DNA of 64,000 bases, from NCBI GenBank assembly GCA_007026445.1, contig VDMD01000005.1:744001-808000 (forward strand), in the 5' to 3' direction. The stretch is from Schizophyllum amplum. Lineage: Eukaryota; Basidiomycota; Agaricomycetes; Agaricales; Schizophyllaceae. Both the position numbers and the translations under genes were made by a program. Position 1 is the first letter of the stretch, and each line of letters begins with the position of its first letter. Positions 61,550 to 64,000 of this stretch are shown in pieces. The notes beneath the pieces are model-generated. The model did no database searches, was not told where the DNA came from, and was given only the letters and a program-made list of their open reading frames with translations.

Positions 61550-63469
61550 GTGCCCACCACGTCCTTCCGCATCCCGTCCGAATCCCCGCCCCCGCAGTTA
61601 CCGTGTCACGGCCTACCGCACGGCTTCGACAACGAAGGAGACGCAGTATACTTCGCCGAAGATCTAGAATCTTACGAGTACTGTGACGACAATCCCTGCC
61701 CCAACCAGAGCCGCTCCATCTCCCACCCCATCACCCTTCGCAACTACAAGGACCAACCCATAACTCTCGTCCCCTCCGTTGTTCAGCCAGTTATTGTCCC
61801 CCGCATCGGACGTACCCGCACCAGCCGTCCGTCTTCACACACTCCGTCCCGCACCGAGACTCCCGTCCCCGAATTCTTTGCACAGACTCGCGAAGATCGC
61901 CCGCCCTCACCTGAAGAGGAAGCCGAACCCATACCTGCTCTCCCCGTTGCTGAATGGACGGCTGCACCTACTGCGCCAACGCCACCGACCGCGCCACTCT
62001 CCACACCCTCGACATCGAGTACTCCCGCAAGTACCACCGACTCTTCCGGAGCACCGAGACCTACCGCCTCCGCATTAACCGCATTCTCCTCGATCTCTCC
62101 CAACGCGTCCGCGGCCCCCGTTTCGTCAAGCACGCTAGACACCTCCGCCTCCGAGCCGACCTTGTCGAAGCCCGAGGACACCATCACCGCGCCAGCAACC
62201 GCTTCCAGGCCCACGCCCAACGTCGTGCGCAGCTCACCGAACACATCCTCCATTGCCCCGCACTCCCCATCGCTTTCCACGCCGAACCCGCCCACGAATC
62301 CGACGACGAAATCTAATCCCAGCATGTCTCAAGTCAACGCGCAAGACGTGCTTCAGGCGGTCAACAAGCTCACGACCGCTCTCTCTCAGCCGAAGAGCGA
62401 CGGAAAGACGGTGCGGGAGCCTGCCCCCTTCAAGGGAGAAGGAGGAGATGCCCGCCGCTTCCTGGGCTTCCTGAACGCCTGGGCCAAGAGCAAGCCTTCG
62501 CTCAACGACACTGCCGGTGCCCGCAAGCCGGACGCATGGATCACCTCGGCTCTGTCGTACCTCGAGGGCAAGGCCGGCCTCTGGGCTACCCCTTTCGTCA
62601 ACAAGCTCGCGAAAGGAGAGAAGCCCTTTGAGCTGACGACCGAGGAGCAGGCCAAGGGCGACATGAAGGACTCTTACGACAAGTTCGTTCACCTCTTCAA
62701 CCAGCGCTGGTTGCCCGCGGATGATGCACAGGAGGCCAAGAACCAGCTCGAAGCGCTCACTGTCGACGGACAGGGCGTACCGGCTTTCTGTGCTAGCTTC
62801 CGCGAGCTGGCGGACCGCACCAATCTGACGGACGCGGACCTGCTGGACCGCTTCAAGAAGAAGCTACCCAAGGATGTCAAGAACCTCGAGTTCTTGATGG
62901 AGGCGCTCCTCGGCAAGTCCACCAAGCTGAGCACCCTCATTGACCGGACCCTCAGTGCGTACGCTCACATCCGCAACGAGACCCCCGCCACGCAGTCCGC
63001 CTCGCGCTCCAGCGCTCCCGCTCGCGACCCTTACGCTATGGATGTTGATGCAACGCGCGCCGCCGCCGCACCTCCTCGCGGCCCTCGCCCTGCTGGCAAC
63101 GGGCGCACGCGCGAGGATTTCACGCGCGACATGTACAACCGCTGCTACGGCTGTGGATCTTCGGACCACCGCAAGCGCGAATGTCGCCGCGGCCACGAGA
63201 CGTGCTCCTATTGCGCTCGCAAGGGACACATCTCAGGCGTCTGTCAGGACCGGTACATGGGGTATGAGCGTAACCGCGGTCTGCGCCAGCAGCGCGTTGC
63301 CGCCACCGCCTTCTCGCTGTTCCCGGAGGACGATGCGCAGGCGCCCGCTGTCGCCGTTGCCGCCCCGACCGCCGGCAATGCCGCCATCGCCCCCGCCGCC
63401 ATTGCCGCCGCCACAGGAGTAGACGCGGCCGTGATCGAGAACCTCATCAAGGCCCTCCAGGGTTTTTAG
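61550..63469 (+). CDS. Gag polyprotein of the Ty3-type retrotransposon
   Basis: An open frame of 639 codons. The first ATG in frame is at 62324 (MSQVNAQDVLQAVNKL), which starts the recognisable Gag; the 258 codons before it are open but lack an ATG and are Pro/Thr/Ser-rich. The Gag core contains PFKGEGGDARRFLGFLNAW, YDKFVHLFNQRWLPADDAQ and LEALTVDGQGVPAFCASF. Two CCHC knuckles follow near the end: CYGCGSSDHRKREC and CSYCARKGHISGVC. The Ala-rich C-terminus ends with LQGF and TAG. Gag forms the intracellular particle and binds RNA. The stop is preceded by a frameshift site. Confidence 0.9.
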   Translation: MPTTSFRIPSESPPPQLPCHGLPHGFDNEGDAVYFAEDLESYEYCDDNPCPNQSRSISHPITLRNYKDQPITLVPSVVQPVIVPRIGRTRTSRPSSHTPSRTETPVPEFFAQTREDRPPSPEEEAEPIPALPVAEWTAAPTAPTPPTAPLSTPSTSSTPASTTDSSGAPRPTASALTAFSSISPNASAAPVSSSTLDTSASEPTLSKPEDTITAPATASRPTPNVVRSSPNTSSIAPHSPSLSTPNPPTNPTTKSNPSMSQVNAQDVLQAVNKLTTALSQPKSDGKTVREPAPFKGEGGDARRFLGFLNAWAKSKPSLNDTAGARKPDAWITSALSYLEGKAGLWATPFVNKLAKGEKPFELTTEEQAKGDMKDSYDKFVHLFNQRWLPADDAQEAKNQLEALTVDGQGVPAFCASFRELADRTNLTDADLLDRFKKKLPKDVKNLEFLMEALLGKSTKLSTLIDRTLSAYAHIRNETPATQSASRSSAPARDPYAMDVDATRAAAAPPRGPRPAGNGRTREDFTRDMYNRCYGCGSSDHRKRECRRGHETCSYCARKGHISGVCQDRYMGYERNRGLRQQRVAATAFSLFPEDDAQAPAVAVAAPTAGNAAIAPAAIAAATGVDAAVIENLIKALQGF

Positions 63470-63504
63470 TCCGGGTGCGCGCCAACGCCGCAGCGTTTGC
63501 ACCC
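63460..63504 (+). promoter_or_regulatory. -1 ribosomal frameshift signal at the gag-pol junction
   Basis: The heptamer G GGT TTT (63460-63466) lies directly before the gag TAG. After a 6-nt spacer (TAGTCC) a two-tier stem follows: GGGTGC (63473-63478) with GCACCC (63499-63504), and AACGC (63484-63488) with GCGTT (63493-63497) around a CGCA loop. Slipping back one base at TTT enters exactly the frame of the protease. Confidence 0.75.
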
Positions 63505-64000
63505 CCCGCTCCGTACATGCATTCCACTTCCGCTTACGATTCCACTTACTCGACCACTCTGTACGCCGTTCATGAAATAGATCCCTCTTCATCTCATTTC
63601 CGCGTACAAGTGAAGCTCAGTGGACTCAACCGCAGTACGGACATCGCGGCCATGATTGACTCTGGAGCCACCTCGCCCTTCTTGGATAAGAAGTTCGCGC
63701 AGCGTCTCCGTATCCGTTCCTTCCCCCTCCGTCATCCGATCGCCATCTACAACATCGACGGAACCCTCAACACGGCTGGTAGCATCACCCACTTCGCCCG
63801 TCTCCGTATGACCGTCGACAACTGGGACGAATATGTCGACTTCCTGATCACCGATCTCGGTGGTGAGGACGTCATCCTCGGCCTCCCCTGGCTGCGTCAA
63901 GTGAACCCCACTATTGACTGGCAACGCGGCGAGGTTCGCATTCCCAAACCGCGCCCACCGCCCGTTGAAGTCGTCGAGGATGACGAGGAGTCCCGCATAC
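63466..64000 (+). CDS. Pol polyprotein, protease part (truncated by window end)
   Basis: In the -1 frame relative to gag, open from the frameshift site to the window end. The protease has IAAMIDSGATSPFLDKKFA with the DSGA catalytic motif, then FLITDLGGEDVILGLPWLRQVNPTIDW, the ILGLPWL flap-end signature of Ty3-type retropepsins, and a basic then acidic linker toward reverse transcriptase. An ATG at 63517 could serve as an alternative start if pol were made separately. Confidence 0.88.

Larger units (their letters stand above)
61550..64000 (+). mobile_element. Ty3-type LTR retrotransposon, 5' part
   Basis: Gag with two zinc knuckles is followed, one frame back, by a retropepsin-like protease. 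That order, and the Gag core, are typical of fungal Ty3-type elements. Reverse transcriptase, RNase H and integrase would lie past the window end. No stop or shift is seen in gag, so the copy may be recent. Confidence 0.88.

Overview
This 64 kb window is nuclear DNA of a filamentous basidiomycete, most likely an Agaricomycete. Genes are dense on both strands and split by many 45-60 nt introns whose donors are mostly GTGCGT, GTGAGT or GTACGT. Protein families and intron positions look basidiomycete: SAGA subunit Spt20, B-family polymerase Pol1, ABCC transporter, peptidase M64, monothiol glutaredoxin. A Ty3-type LTR retrotransposon enters at the right edge. Gene models were built by hand from splice signals, reading-frame phase and family similarity; no search could be run.

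Layout. 1-12 kb: a Sec72-like ER translocation subunit (-, cut by the window start), SPT20 (-), a GATA-type transcription factor (+), three near-identical tRNA-Cys genes, and a minisatellite-rich gap. 11-20 kb: NOSIP-type RING/U-box protein (-), a 570-aa basidiomycete protein of unknown function (+), and HGH1 (+) with unusually long, repeat-filled introns. 20-27 kb: a possible TA-flanked MITE, then two head-to-head paralogs encoding secreted, Ser/Ala/Gly/Asp-rich proteins whose promoters, 5' leaders, exon layout and 3' hairpins are also conserved. 27-38 kb: HD-domain nucleotidase (-) with a MITE inside an intron, HSD17B10-like dehydrogenase (-), ABCC transporter (-), and GRX5 (+). 38-49 kb: POL1 (+), ADE17/purH (-), ZIM17 (+), TFIIE-beta (-) and a flavin-reductase-like protein (+). 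49-61 kb: secreted peptidase M64 (-), F-box protein (-), single-pass membrane protein (+), DHA1 MFS transporter (-), and an unrecognised basic/acidic protein (-). 61-64 kb: gag and the start of pol of a Ty3-type element.

The genes do not form an evident pathway cluster; most are unrelated housekeeping genes. Several pairs are divergent over short shared promoters: ABCC/GRX5 180 bp, ADE17/ZIM17 210 bp, TFA2/flavin reductase 71 bp, F-box/membrane protein 260 bp.

The most interesting items are the inverted pair of secreted low-complexity proteins, the gag-pol junction with a textbook -1 frameshift site (GGGTTTT, then TAG, then a two-tier stem), and two TA-flanked MITE candidates. Separately, conserved genes (SPT20, POL1, ADE17, ZIM17 and probably HGH1) carry single-base frame breaks, almost all apparent losses of one base in short C or A runs. 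This looks like systematic homopolymer error in the assembly rather than gene death.
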